Positions 9,507 through 18,136 of a stretch of DNA of 64,000 bases are shown in pieces. How positions within the stretch are numbered: position 1 is the first letter of the stretch; every line of letters starts with the position of its first letter. The stretch comes from Amycolatopsis granulosa (GTDB taxonomy: Bacteria > Actinomycetota > Actinomycetes > Mycobacteriales > Pseudonocardiaceae). The stretch is taken from the NCBI RefSeq assembly GCF_011758745.1, contig NZ_JAANOV010000001.1, positions 558,001 to 622,000 of the forward strand, given 5' to 3'. The translations under genes and the position numbers were made by a program. The notes below the pieces were generated by a model, which searched no databases, was not told where the DNA came from, and worked only from the letters and a program-made list of their open reading frames with translations.

Positions 9507-9890
9507 CCTGCGAGAACAGGGGCCGTACGCCAAGAAGCCGTGATTGCTTCCGCGCCTGCCGGGCAACCTGGGAATCCCACGGCGTCCGCGTTCGGCACCA
9601 GCCGCACGCATCCCCTTTCCAACGTACGGGCATCTGCGGGCAGCTTCGGCCGTACCAATGCTGACCCTTTGCTGACTTTCTTGACCGTGCATCAGGTGTG
9701 CGGGGGCTCGGTGTCTTCCGCGCTCGAGTCCCTTCGAGAACGCGGGCGCTGGACGTGACGGCCGCGCTGAACGCCTCGGTCCTCCCGGCGAACGCGAGGT
9801 CCGTGTCACCGCGGTAATCGCGGTGGTTGGCCGCGGTGTCGGACCTGTGTGCGAGTGTGTGAAGGGACAAGCACTGTGGGAGGGGGATCG
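9507..9890 (+). other. Intergenic stretch, no supported gene
   Basis: About 380 bases with no reading frame that shows family resemblance. The long minus-strand open frame across it looks like a composition artefact. The last bases before 9891 contain a strong ribosome binding site (AGGGGG) for the next gene. No clear terminator hairpin was found. Confidence 0.5.
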
Positions 9891-10847
9891 GTGACAGTAG
9901 AGGGTGACGGCTGGGCCGGTATGGGCTGGGACTGGACGGATGTCGGCGACATTCGTCGGCGCCTTGACGAAGGCGCCGATCCGGAGAAGTGGAGCGGGGG
10001 GCGGCCGCTGCATCGTGCGGCGGTGTTCGGCTCCCCGGAGGTCGTCGCGGAGCTGGCCGGTCGAGTGGCGGACGTGGACGCGCTGGAGGACGGGGTGACG
10101 GCACTGTGGGAGGCCGTCGTGTCGAGGAGGCCGGACAACGCACGGGCCCTTGCCGCTGCCGGCGCCGATCCCTGGCTGCCGTCGCTCGGCGGCTGGTCAC
10201 CGGGACGGCTCAGCCTTGCGGGACCGACGCCGGCCCTGTTCCCCGCACCGGAAGGGGTGCGCCTGACCGACACGGAACGTGCGGCAGCACAGGAAGCCGG
10301 TCGGCTCATCGCGGCGTTGGGCGAGTTCTACTACGACGGCACGGGGCTCGCCTGCGTGTCCGGAATCGACGCGGCCGAGGCGGTGCGCCGTCTGGAGGCA
10401 GCGCCGGTGGAGGGGGAAGTCATCGATGAGCTGCTGGAAGACCCGTACGCGTACGACACGGACGAGAGCTTGCAGTTCATCGGCGTGACGTCCGTGCCGG
10501 GCGGCTGCGTCGTGACACAGCCCTGGGGGTACGCACCGAAGATGCCGGGCGTGCTGACCCGGTTGTCCGCCGGCACCGTCTGCTACGGCCTCTACGCCAA
10601 TCCCAAGAGCGGCAACCAGGGCAGCATCGCCCGTCATGGAGCCGTCGAGGGCTGGGACCTGCACCCGGGCGGCGGACCGTACGAGGACGACAGCCCCGAG
10701 GAAGTGCTGAACGCCTACCTCTACCAGCACCACGCCGTGGCCTGTGCATGCGCTTTCGCCGGTCTGCGCCTGACCGACGCGCGCGCCGTGGCAGGACCTC
10801 CCGATGTGTGGGTCCGACTGCCGGACCGCGACTACTGGAGCCACTGA
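9891..10847 (+). CDS. Ankyrin-like repeat protein of unknown function
   Basis: A 318-residue protein that I do not recognise beyond its N-terminal repeats. Residues 15-100 look like two or three ankyrin-type units (GRPLHRAAVFGSPEVVAEL, then GVTALWEAVVSRRPDNARAL). The remaining two thirds form a conserved-looking domain rich in aromatic and acidic residues, ending near PDRDYWSH, with no signal peptide or membrane helix. I prefer GTG 9891 because AGGGGG lies 5 bp upstream; in-frame starts further upstream lack a site. It is a lone gene; a protein-binding role is a guess. Confidence 0.6.
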   Translation: MTVEGDGWAGMGWDWTDVGDIRRRLDEGADPEKWSGGRPLHRAAVFGSPEVVAELAGRVADVDALEDGVTALWEAVVSRRPDNARALAAAGADPWLPSLGGWSPGRLSLAGPTPALFPAPEGVRLTDTERAAAQEAGRLIAALGEFYYDGTGLACVSGIDAAEAVRRLEAAPVEGEVIDELLEDPYAYDTDESLQFIGVTSVPGGCVVTQPWGYAPKMPGVLTRLSAGTVCYGLYANPKSGNQGSIARHGAVEGWDLHPGGGPYEDDSPEEVLNAYLYQHHAVACACAFAGLRLTDARAVAGPPDVWVRLPDRDYWSH

Positions 10848-10948
10848 CGCGAACACCGCCGCCGACGCGGTAGCGGCGTGAGCGCCGGAGGCAAGCGGTG
10901 CCGACCGGCGCCGGGTGCCGACCCGCCTGGCGCGGTGCTGAAGAACCG

Positions 10949-11521
10949 TCACTGCGGCTGCGGCGCGGCCAGCCGCTCGAATCCGTACAGTGCCGCGTTG
11001 CTGTCCGTCATCATCTGAACGTGGTCGCGCGGCGGCACCGGCATCGCGTGTGCGGCGGCCCGGTTGGCCGCACCGGGTGTGTGCGCGGGCGGCCACGGCC
11101 TCCCGTACGACGTCGTCACTGTGCATGGGGTGAATCCGCCGAGGCCAGCGAGGTCATCAGCACGATTGCGCCGCGGCCCCGGTCGATCATCAGGCGGCCG
11201 AAGTGATGGGCCAGTGTGACCACGCTGCGACAGTCCACATCGAGCAGGTGCAGCGCGTCGCTCACCGGGCGGTCCGCGAACAGGCCGCTGCCGACCGACA
11301 CGCCGGGGTTGTGGACCAGTAGCCCGATGTCGAGGCCGTCGGTGGCCTACGGCACGTTCGTCGAGCAGCGTCGGGGAGGCGAGATCAGCCTGGACCGTAC
11401 GCACCCGGACGGCGGACGTCGACTCGATCTCCTTCGCCAGTCCGCGCAGCGGATCGGGACGGCGCGCCGGCAGCCCGAGGTCGAGGTCCTGGGCGGCGAG
11501 GTGCCGGGCGAAGGCAGTGCG
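10949..11521 (-). pseudogene. 3' part of a broken SDR gene, fused to unrelated debris
   Basis: Reading leftwards from 11520 the minus strand encodes TAFARHLAAQDLDLGLPARR, then EIESTSAVRVRTVQADLASP. After a frameshift near 11350 it continues with LLVHNPGVSVGSGLFADRP and GRLMIDRGRGAIVLMTSLAS, the middle of a classical SDR. The match stops before the catalytic Tyr-Lys region. A different sequence follows, ending RDHVQMMTDSNAALYGFE, which resembles the C-terminus of an amidohydrolase (weak call). No start codon or intact frame exists. The missing N-terminus probably lies at 12149-12220. Confidence 0.65.
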
Positions 11522-11662
11522 CCACGTGGGATACGTCCTGCTGCGCCCACACCCCCTGCGGCCGCTCCTCCTTCCCGGTCAGCGGGAAGAGGTCATGTCG
11601 TTGCGAGCCGTGGCGGATACGGTCCTCGCACCTGCGATCCCCGCACACGGAAGGTCACCTGC

Positions 11663-12094
11663 ATGTCCGCAAGCCTCGACGCACGCGCTGTCACCGGCCT
11701 GTTCCACGCCTACGCCGACGCCTTGGACCGCCGCGACTGGTCCGCGCTGGACGGGGTCTTCCTGGAGGACGTGCGCGCCGACTACAACGGGACCGAGGTC
11801 GTCGAGGGGCGGGCGGCCCTGGTCGGGATGATCCGCGGATACCTCGACGGGTGCGGCCCCACGCAGCCTCTCGTGGGCAATGAGCGGGTCGTGGTGGAGG
11901 GCGACCGGGCCACGGCGTCGGTCAAGATGCGGGTCCACCACCTCGGCGCGGCCGAACGCGCCGAGCTCACCTACGAGTGCTTCGGCTGGTACCACGCCGA
12001 ACTGGTCCGAACCGGACAGGGCTGGCGGGTCGCCTCCTGGCGCCAGGAGGTCACGCACCAACTCGGCACGTACGAGGTGTTCGCTCGCGCCTGA
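11663..12094 (+). CDS. NTF2/SnoaL-like protein
   Basis: A 143-residue single-domain protein of the NTF2-like/SnoaL superfamily, a cone-shaped fold used by ketosteroid isomerases, polyketide cyclases and dehydratases. Helix 1 carries LFHAYADALDRRDWSALDGV (about residues 12-31), and a C-terminal sheet includes WYHAELVRTGQGWRVASW. I start at ATG 11663 because homology begins there; the upstream open frame lies in debris. The segment holding it appears inverted relative to the broken SDR around it; in the restored order this gene would precede that SDR. Confidence 0.75.
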   Translation: MSASLDARAVTGLFHAYADALDRRDWSALDGVFLEDVRADYNGTEVVEGRAALVGMIRGYLDGCGPTQPLVGNERVVVEGDRATASVKMRVHHLGAAERAELTYECFGWYHAELVRTGQGWRVASWRQEVTHQLGTYEVFARA

Positions 12095-12148
12095 CCCGCC
12101 CCGCACCCACCGGCCGGGCATCCGAACCTCTTCGACCGGGAGAACCGC

Positions 12149-12220
12149 ATGCCCGACTCCAAGCAGACCCTCACCCAGCGGTACCGGCCATGGGCACTGG
12201 TCACCGGCGCCGCCGAGTAG
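12149..12220 (+). pseudogene. N-terminal stub of an SDR gene
   Basis: A 23-codon frame with ATG and a usable upstream GGGAGAA reads MPDSKQTLTQRYRPWALVTG then AAE and stops at TAG. PWALVTGA is the first strand and glycine motif of a classical SDR, and the frame ends exactly where GIG should follow. The sequence that would continue it starts at 11520 on the opposite strand. I read this as one gene broken by an inversion with endpoints near 11521 and 12217. Confidence 0.6.
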
Positions 12221-12271
12221 ATGTCGAACATTCACCAGCAGTGCGATCCGGTACACCCCAAGGAGGGACCC

Positions 12272-12751
12272 TTGTCGCAGACCGCACCCACCGAACTCAC
12301 CCCTGCGTCCGCTGCCGAACGCCTCGCGGCGATCGAGGACATCAAACAGCTGAAGGCGCGCTACTTCCGCCTGATGGACACCAAGGACTGGGCCGCGCTG
12401 CGCGAGGTGTTCACCGACGACGCGCACATGGACATCGACGGCTTCGCGAGCGACGGCGGTGACGCGATCACCGCGTTCCTGTCCAAGGTCCTGACCCCAC
12501 TGCGCACGGTCCACCACGGACACATGCCGGAGATCACCCTGACCTCCACGGACCAGGCGAGCGGGGTGTGGGCGATGTTCGACTACGTCGAGTTCCCCTC
12601 GGACGGCCTGCCGCGAGGCTTTCACGGCTACGGGCACTACCACGACCAGTACCGCGTCGAACGCGGCGCCTGGCGCATCGCGTCCAGCCGCGTGGCACGC
12701 CTGCGCATCGACCCGCTCGCCGGCGGCCTACCCGACGGAGCCCCCGCGTGA
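12272..12751 (+). CDS. NTF2/SnoaL-like protein
   Basis: A 159-residue SnoaL_4-type protein. It has IKQLKARYFRLMDTKDWAAL (about residues 21-40), an aspartate-rich FTDDAHMDIDG and a C-terminal GYGHYHDQYRVERGAWRIAS, as in ketosteroid-isomerase-like and aromatic-ring dioxygenase beta-like proteins. The TTG at 12272 lies 5 bp after AGGAGG and is the likely start; the ATG at 12221 would add residues unlike the family. Together with the SDR that follows it may act on a steroid- or polyketide-like substrate. Confidence 0.75.
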   Translation: MSQTAPTELTPASAAERLAAIEDIKQLKARYFRLMDTKDWAALREVFTDDAHMDIDGFASDGGDAITAFLSKVLTPLRTVHHGHMPEITLTSTDQASGVWAMFDYVEFPSDGLPRGFHGYGHYHDQYRVERGAWRIASSRVARLRIDPLAGGLPDGAPA

Positions 12752-12824
12752 CCGCCGAACCCGTCACGCGCGCCTCGTGAGTCTGACCGCCTCCACCCGC
12801 CACCATCCGATCCAGGAGCAAACC

Positions 12825-13574
12825 GTGACCAACCTCGACGGCAAAGTCGCCCTCATCACCGGTGCCGCGCGCGGCATGGGTGAGTCCCATGCCCGCCACT
12901 TCGTCGCGTCCGGCGCCAAGGTCGTCCTCGGGGACGTCCTGGACGAACCGGGCAGGGCCGTCGCCGACTCGCTCGGCGAACACGCCTACTACGTACACCT
13001 GGACGTCACCTCCGAAGCCGCCTGGGACGCCGCGGTCGCCGTCGCGATATCCCGGTTCGGCCGGTTCGACGTACTGGTCAACAACGCCGGCGTGCAGCCG
13101 ATCAGCCCGATGGCGGACACCTCCGCCGACGACTTCCGCCGCTGCCTCGACATCAACACCGTCGGCCAGTTCATCGGCATCAAGGCGGTCACCGCGGCGA
13201 TGACCGAGGCGGGCGGCGGCTCGATCGTCAACATCTCCTCCACCAACGGCTTCGTCGGGGCGCCCGGGATGTCCGCGTACACCGCAAGCAAGTTCGCTAT
13301 CCGCGGCCTGACCCGCTGTGCGGCGCTGGAGCTGGGCCACGCCGGGATCCGGGTCAACTCCGTGCACCCCGGCGGCGTGGACACCGCGATGACCCGCGAT
13401 CCCGAGTGGGAGGGCCAGGACCAGAGCGCGTTCTTCGCCACGCTGCCGGTGCCGCGCATCGGGCAGCCCGCCGACATCTCCCGCATGGTCGCATGGCTGG
13501 CCTCCGACGAGTCCGCCTACGCATCCGGCGCCGAATTCCTCGTGGACGGGGGCCTGCTGGCCGGCCGCTACTGA
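12825..13574 (+). CDS. Short-chain dehydrogenase/reductase
   Basis: A 249-residue classical SDR with every expected motif: T-G-A-A-R-G-M-G (about residues 12-19), NNAG, the catalytic serine in NISST, Y-T-A-S-K (Y151/K155 region) and a C-terminal DGGLLAGRY. It most resembles 3-alpha/20-beta-hydroxysteroid-dehydrogenase-like enzymes. GTG 12825 is preceded by AGGAGC. It probably forms an operon with the NTF2-like gene ending at 12751. Substrate unproven. Confidence 0.85.
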   Translation: MTNLDGKVALITGAARGMGESHARHFVASGAKVVLGDVLDEPGRAVADSLGEHAYYVHLDVTSEAAWDAAVAVAISRFGRFDVLVNNAGVQPISPMADTSADDFRRCLDINTVGQFIGIKAVTAAMTEAGGGSIVNISSTNGFVGAPGMSAYTASKFAIRGLTRCAALELGHAGIRVNSVHPGGVDTAMTRDPEWEGQDQSAFFATLPVPRIGQPADISRMVAWLASDESAYASGAEFLVDGGLLAGRY

Positions 13575-13695
13575 CTGCCGGCTGCCGCGGACCGGGAGCC
13601 GTCACGACCGCCCTCGTCATCCTCGACTGCCGGCGTCCCGACCTCGGCCTGCCCGGCAACCTGGCGGACTGGCAGTTGAAGGCGCCTCGGCTCGG

Positions 13696-14040
13696 TCAGG
13701 CGGTCAGCGCCGCGAGCTCCCCGTTGGCGCGCTCGGTGACCAGGGCGAGGACGCGACCGGCGGCGGCCAGGTCCCCGAAGGGCATTCCGCCCCAGATGCA
13801 GGCGGTGATGGGGCCGGTTTCCGCGCCAACGACAGCGATCAGCTCGCGCCCTGCGTCCGTGGGGCGAAGGTGCGCGCTGTCCGCGATCTGGGTGGTGAGA
13901 TCGTCCGGCGTCTGCTGGCGTCGGCGGTGACGGCGGTGCGCAGGGCGACCTGCCGCTGGAACGTGATGCCGTGCCGGGCCAGGACGCGCTCCAGGACGCC
14001 GCGGGCGGCGGCGAGCGGCCTGGGCTCGCCAGCAAGCCCT
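13696..14040 (-). pseudogene. Remnant of a MarR-like regulator
   Basis: On the minus strand one frame reads PLAAARGVLERVLARHGITF then QRQVALRTAVTAD. After a one-base shift near 13904 another frame continues DDLTTQIADSAHLRPTDAGR and WGGMPFGDLAAAGRVLALVT, ending at a TGA at 13698-13696. Together they resemble a MarR-type winged-helix regulator without its N-terminus. No start codon can be assigned. The remnant abuts a broken pirin fragment. Confidence 0.55.
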
Positions 14041-14068
14041 GGCTGGCGACAGAGGACGACGGCATGGC

Positions 14069-14272
14069 CTGGCGGAAACGCTGATGGAGTTCGCTCTGTG
14101 GTGGAACTTCGTGGGCCGCGGCCACGAGGAGATCGCCGCGCACCGCGCGGCGTGGGAGGCCGGGTCGGACCAGTTCGGCCGCGTCGAGGGCTACCGCGGT
14201 GCCGTGTCCCGGTTGCCGGCGCCCGAGCTGCCGCACGTGCGCATCACCCCGCGCCGCCACCGGCCCCAGTAA
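14069..14272 (+). pseudogene. C-terminal remnant of a pirin gene
   Basis: In frame, LAETLMEFALWWNFVGRGHE and RLPAPELPHVRITPRRHR match the end of the intact pirin at 8541-9506, where the same positions read EEIVMWWNFVGRSHDEI and PLPAPELPNAPLKPRG. The upstream two cupin domains are missing and the homology begins abruptly at about 14069. An internal ATG at 14084 could give a 62-residue product, but this looks like a truncated gene and not a functional one. Confidence 0.75.
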
Positions 14273-14281
14273 TGTGGACGC

Positions 14282-14614
14282 ATGACGGAAGCGGCGGTCA
14301 CCCCGGATCCCGGCGTCGTCCGCGCGCTGCGGGCGCTGTCGAACCCGGTGCGCTTGCAGCTGCTGTCCTGGTTGCGTGAGCCCGAGCGGCATTTCCCGAT
14401 GGACGAGGCGATCGCCGATCCGGTCGAGGTCGGGGTGTGCGTGAGTCACCTCCAGGCGAAGGCCGGGCTGGCCCAGTCGACCGTGTCGGCGTACCTGGCC
14501 GAGCTGCACCGCGCCGGGCTGGTGCGCGCCACCCGCGTCGGCAAGTGGACGCACTACCGGCGCGACGAGCAGCGCATCGCCGAGCTGGTGGCGGTGCTCG
14601 GGCAAACCCTGTAG
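14282..14614 (+). CDS. ArsR/HTH_20-type transcriptional regulator
   Basis: A 110-residue winged-helix regulator of the ArsR superfamily. It contains RALRALSNPVRLQLLSWL (about residues 13-30) and the recognition region KAGLAQSTVSAYLAELHRAG (about residues 60-79), followed by a wing with GKWTHYRRD. It has one cysteine (VCVSHL) and no obvious metal-binding pair, so it may respond to something other than metals. It sits upstream of the two membrane-protein genes at 14783-16194, across a promoter region with a palindrome, and is their probable regulator. Confidence 0.8.
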   Translation: MTEAAVTPDPGVVRALRALSNPVRLQLLSWLREPERHFPMDEAIADPVEVGVCVSHLQAKAGLAQSTVSAYLAELHRAGLVRATRVGKWTHYRRDEQRIAELVAVLGQTL

Positions 14615-14748
14615 CGATCTCGCGTTCGCGGGCGGCGGCCTGCTCGCGAAATCATATCGTTAATCTCCGATACTTCGATCCTCGAACTGGGCGCGCTTTG
14701 CGGAATCCCATGGACCCGGTCGGGCGGATAGTGTAGCTTTCCGTATTG

Positions 14749-14763
14749 GATAGTTACGCTATC
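14749..14763. promoter_or_regulatory. Candidate operator upstream of membrane-protein pair
   Basis: Inverted repeat GATAG-TTACG-CTATC, 20 bp before ATG 14783, in a locally AT-richer stretch that also holds GATAGTGTAG at 14727-14736. Its position between the ArsR-type gene and the genes it may control suggests a repressor site overlapping the promoter. The Shine-Dalgarno GGAGGAG follows at about 14769. Confidence 0.45.
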
Positions 14764-14782
14764 TGACTGGAGGAGTGAGACC

Positions 14783-15739
14783 ATGACAACCCTGCTCGGC
14801 CGGGCCTCCGCCTGGCACCGCCCGATGATGTGGACCGCCGCGGTCATGGCCGTCATGACCGCGGTGTCGGCCGGCGGCCTCGTGGTCGACGACCGCATCC
14901 TGCTCGGCGCGCCGATCTGGCTCAAACCGCTCAAGTTCGCCGTGTCCATCGCGGTGTACTGCGTGACGTGGGCGTGGATGCTCACCCTCCTCGACCGCGG
15001 CCGCCGCCTCGCCGCGCGCGTGTCCAGCGCGCTCGCCGCGATCCTGCTGACCGAGTACACGATCATCGTGACGCAGGTGATCCGCGGCCGGGCGAGCCAC
15101 TTCGACGTCGCGACCCCGTTCGACAAGGCACTGTTCTCGATCATGGGGATCTCGATCGCCGCCCTGTGGACGGGAACCCTCGTGCTCACCGTCCTGGTGC
15201 TGCGGACGAAGATCGCCGACCCGGCGGCGCGGTGGGCGGTACGGCTCGGCGCGGTCGTGTCGCTGGCCGGGCTCGCGCTCGCCGGGCTGATGCTCGGGCC
15301 CACCCCGGAGCAAGCGCGATCGCTGCACGAGGGCACCTTCGGCGGCATGATCGGCGCGCACAGCGTGGGCGTGCCCGACGGCGGGCCGGTCATGCCCGTC
15401 ACCGGCTGGAGCACGACCGGCGGCGACCTCCGCATCCCGCACTTCGTGGGCATGCACGCGCTGCAGGCCCTGCCGCTGTTCGCGCTGCTGCTGAGCGCGC
15501 TGGCCCGGCGGGTCCCGCGCCTGCGGCCGGAGACGGTGCGCGCGCGGCTGGTGCTGGTGGCCGCCGCCGGGTACGCCGGCCTGGTCGCGCTGGTGACGTG
15601 GCAGGCGCTGCGCGGCCGGCCGCTGATCCACCCCGACGGGCCGACGCTGCTCGCGCTCGCCGGGCTCGCCGTCGCCGTGGCCGCCGGGGCTTCGTGGTCC
15701 CTCCTCGACTCCCGCCGGCCGGAAGTGAGCGTGGCATGA
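14783..15739 (+). CDS. Polytopic membrane protein, unknown function
   Basis: A 318-residue protein with about seven predicted membrane helices and polar loops holding histidines (for example RIPHFVGMHALQALPLF near residue 220). I do not recognise a characterised family. It is translationally coupled (ATGA) to the ABA4-like protein that follows. The pair is preceded by an ArsR-type regulator and a palindrome. Its helices and partner suggest a membrane enzyme or sensor working on a lipid-soluble compound, but that is only inference. Confidence 0.65.
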   Translation: MTTLLGRASAWHRPMMWTAAVMAVMTAVSAGGLVVDDRILLGAPIWLKPLKFAVSIAVYCVTWAWMLTLLDRGRRLAARVSSALAAILLTEYTIIVTQVIRGRASHFDVATPFDKALFSIMGISIAALWTGTLVLTVLVLRTKIADPAARWAVRLGAVVSLAGLALAGLMLGPTPEQARSLHEGTFGGMIGAHSVGVPDGGPVMPVTGWSTTGGDLRIPHFVGMHALQALPLFALLLSALARRVPRLRPETVRARLVLVAAAGYAGLVALVTWQALRGRPLIHPDGPTLLALAGLAVAVAAGASWSLLDSRRPEVSVA

Positions 15740-16194
15740 GCACGGCGGCCCTGTTCCAGATCACCTTCAACCTGGCCGCCCCGTTCTGGGCGCTGATGAT
15801 CTTCGCCCCCGGCTGGGCGGTGACCCGGCGGGTGATCGGCTCGCCGTGGATCGTGCTGCCACCACTGGTGGTCTACCTGGTGTTCGCGGTGGGCGAGTTC
15901 GGCACGCTGTGGCCGGTGGTGAGCCGGCCGGACCTCGAGACACTGCGCGCGTTCCTCGGGACCCCGCACGGCGCCGCGGCGATCTGGGCGCACCTGATCG
16001 CGTTCGACCTGTTCATCGGCCGCTGGATGTACCACGACGCGCGGGCGCGGGGCGTGACCCACGCGATCCTGGCGCCGATCCTGGTGCTCACGATCCTGTT
16101 GTCGCCGTTCGGCTTGCTGGCCCACCTGGTCGTGCGGTCGGTCGCGGCCCGCCGGCCCGCACGGCAGGCACCGGTGACCCCGGCGGACGGGTGA
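15736..16194 (+). CDS. ABA4-like (DUF4281) membrane protein
   Basis: A 152-residue, four-helix membrane protein matching the ABA4-like family: FNLAAPFWALMIFAPGW near the N-terminus, then HLIAFDLFIGRWMYHDARAR (about residues 85-104) and SPFGLLAHL. The plant founder ABA4 is needed for neoxanthin formation; bacterial members have no assigned role. ATG 15736 overlaps the preceding stop. The organism also carries a carotenoid operon about 30 kb away, so a carotenoid substrate is conceivable but not shown. Confidence 0.75.
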   Translation: MSTAALFQITFNLAAPFWALMIFAPGWAVTRRVIGSPWIVLPPLVVYLVFAVGEFGTLWPVVSRPDLETLRAFLGTPHGAAAIWAHLIAFDLFIGRWMYHDARARGVTHAILAPILVLTILLSPFGLLAHLVVRSVAARRPARQAPVTPADG

Positions 16195-16208
16195 CCGGCT
16201 TCCGGCCG

Positions 16209-17921
16209 TCAGCCGCGGCGGGTGCGCGGGCGGCGCCGCCCCCGCTCGCCGCCGGTGCGCTCGTCGTGGATCTCCGCCAGCGAGCGCAGCATCTCGCGCT
16301 CCCGGATGACCTGCGGATCCGACCGCAGGTCGCGGTACAACGCCACGCACAACGCCACCATCACCACCACGAACGGCACCGCCACCAGGATGGTCAGGTT
16401 CTGCAGACCGGTCAGGCCGTCCTCGCCGCCGACCAGCAGCATCACCGCCGCGACCGCCCCGGTCAGCACGCCCCAGAAGATCACCGGGTTGCGGTGCGGG
16501 TTGACCGCACCCCGCTGCGACAGCGTGCCCATCACCACCGATGCCGCATCGGCCCCGGAGACGAAGAAGATCGACACCAGGATCATCACCAGGATCGCCA
16601 TCGGCACGAACCACGGCAGGTGCTCCAGGAGGGTGAACGTGGCCGACTCGGAACTGCCCGCGCCCGCGATGTCGACCCCGGCGCGCTGCTTCTGGATCGC
16701 CGCGCCGCCGAAGATCGCGAACCACACCAGGCTGACCACGCTCGGCACCGCGATCACGCCGATCACGAACTGCCGGATGGTGCGCCCGCGCGAGATGCGG
16801 GCGATGAACATGCCGACGAACGGCGTCCAGGAGATCCACCACGCCCAGTAGAAGACGGTCCAGCCGGACAGCCACGTCTGCATCGGCTGCCCGCCGGTCA
16901 CCCCGGAGCGGCCGGACATCTCGGCCAGTTCCCGGAAGTAGTCGCCGATCGCGCTGGGCACCAGGTTGAGGATCAGCACCGTTGGGCCGACGACCAGCAC
17001 GAACACCGCGAGCAGCGCGGCGAGCACCATGTTGATGTTGGACAGCCACTGGATGCCCTTGGCGATGCCGGACACCGCCGAGGCGACGAACGCGACGGTG
17101 AGGATCGCGATGATCCCGACCAGCAGCCCGGTGCCGGGGCTGTCGATCCAGCCGACCGAGGCCATGCCGCCGCCGACCTGCAGCGCACCGAGGCCCAACG
17201 AAGCGGCCGAGCCGAACAGGGTCGCGAAGATCGCCATCACGTCGATGGCCTTGCCCAGCGGCCCCTCGGTGCGGCGCCGGCCCAGCAGCGGTGCGAACAC
17301 GGCGCTGATCAGCTGGCTGCGCCCGCGGCGGAAGGTGCTGTAGGCGATGGCGAGCCCGGCCACCGCGTAGATGGCCCACGGGTGCACGGTCCAGTGGAAC
17401 AGGGTGGTGGCCATCGCGGTGTGCACGGCGTCGTCCGAGTTGGGCGCCGCGGTGCCCGGCGGCGGGCTGGCCAGGTGCGACACCGGCTCGTACACGCCGA
17501 AGAACATCAGGCCGATGCCCATGCCGGCGCTGAACATCATGGCGATCCACGAGGCCGTGCGGAACTCCGGCTGCTCGTCGTCCCGGCCGAGGCGGATGCG
17601 CCCGTACCGGCTCACCGCCAGTGCGACGGCGAAGACCACGAAACCGCTCGCGGCCAGCACGAACGCCCAGCCGCCGTAGGGGATCACCGCGTGGTTGAGC
17701 ACGGTGTCCGCGACGCTCGCCAGGCTGCCCGGCGAGGCGACGCCCCAGCCGATGATGGCCAGCGCCAGTGCCGCGGCCACCCCGAACACGGTGCGGTCGG
17801 TCCGCGGCCGGGTGGGGTCGCCGACGGGGGGAACGTGCTCGTCCGGCAGGTGACCGGCCGTGCCGGTCTCCTCGGGCACTCTTGCGCGGGCCTCGGTTTC
17901 AGCGTCAGCAGACATACGCAC
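16209..17921 (-). CDS. BCCT-family betaine/choline/carnitine transporter
   Basis: A 570-residue transporter with 12 membrane helices. It shows the BCCT signatures FFGVYEPVSHL, HWTVHPWAIYAVAGLAIAY (about residues 178-196) and the conserved FYWAWWISWTPFVGMFIARI (about residues 355-374). Such proteins import glycine betaine, choline or related quaternary amines with Na+ or H+, often under osmotic stress. The charged C-terminal tail (ERGRRRPRTRRG) recalls the osmosensing tails of BetP-type proteins. The start may instead be the ATG at 17915. Transcribed alone. Confidence 0.9.
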   Translation of the reverse strand: MRMSADAETEARARVPEETGTAGHLPDEHVPPVGDPTRPRTDRTVFGVAAALALAIIGWGVASPGSLASVADTVLNHAVIPYGGWAFVLAASGFVVFAVALAVSRYGRIRLGRDDEQPEFRTASWIAMMFSAGMGIGLMFFGVYEPVSHLASPPPGTAAPNSDDAVHTAMATTLFHWTVHPWAIYAVAGLAIAYSTFRRGRSQLISAVFAPLLGRRRTEGPLGKAIDVMAIFATLFGSAASLGLGALQVGGGMASVGWIDSPGTGLLVGIIAILTVAFVASAVSGIAKGIQWLSNINMVLAALLAVFVLVVGPTVLILNLVPSAIGDYFRELAEMSGRSGVTGGQPMQTWLSGWTVFYWAWWISWTPFVGMFIARISRGRTIRQFVIGVIAVPSVVSLVWFAIFGGAAIQKQRAGVDIAGAGSSESATFTLLEHLPWFVPMAILVMILVSIFFVSGADAASVVMGTLSQRGAVNPHRNPVIFWGVLTGAVAAVMLLVGGEDGLTGLQNLTILVAVPFVVVMVALCVALYRDLRSDPQVIREREMLRSLAEIHDERTGGERGRRRPRTRRG

Positions 17922-18136
17922 GCGCCGTCGCGAACGGGGCGCGCCTCCTCTCCCATGCCTAACCCGAACGGGTCAAACCTCGATCGTTGGTCGACCTACC
18001 GTTACCGATCGAGCGGGAATGGGCAACCTGAAGATCACGTTTCCGGGTGGTTCCTGGCGGCGCGACCTGCGGAATGGCAACTTCGCCACAGTACGGGCGG
18101 ATCATGCGCCGATCACCGTTCAACGAACCCCTGGCG

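Noticed and set aside
9325-10200. A minus-strand frame across the gap after the pirin gene, with phrases resembling integrase or tRNA-adjacent translations
   Set aside because: No catalytic motif of a recombinase and no tRNA cloverleaf could be formed; it overlaps two real genes.
14554-17550. A 998-codon open frame on the minus strand
   Set aside because: It is the antisense shadow of the membrane-protein pair and an off-frame of the BCCT gene; its translation is low-complexity Arg/Gly/His-rich with no family resemblance.
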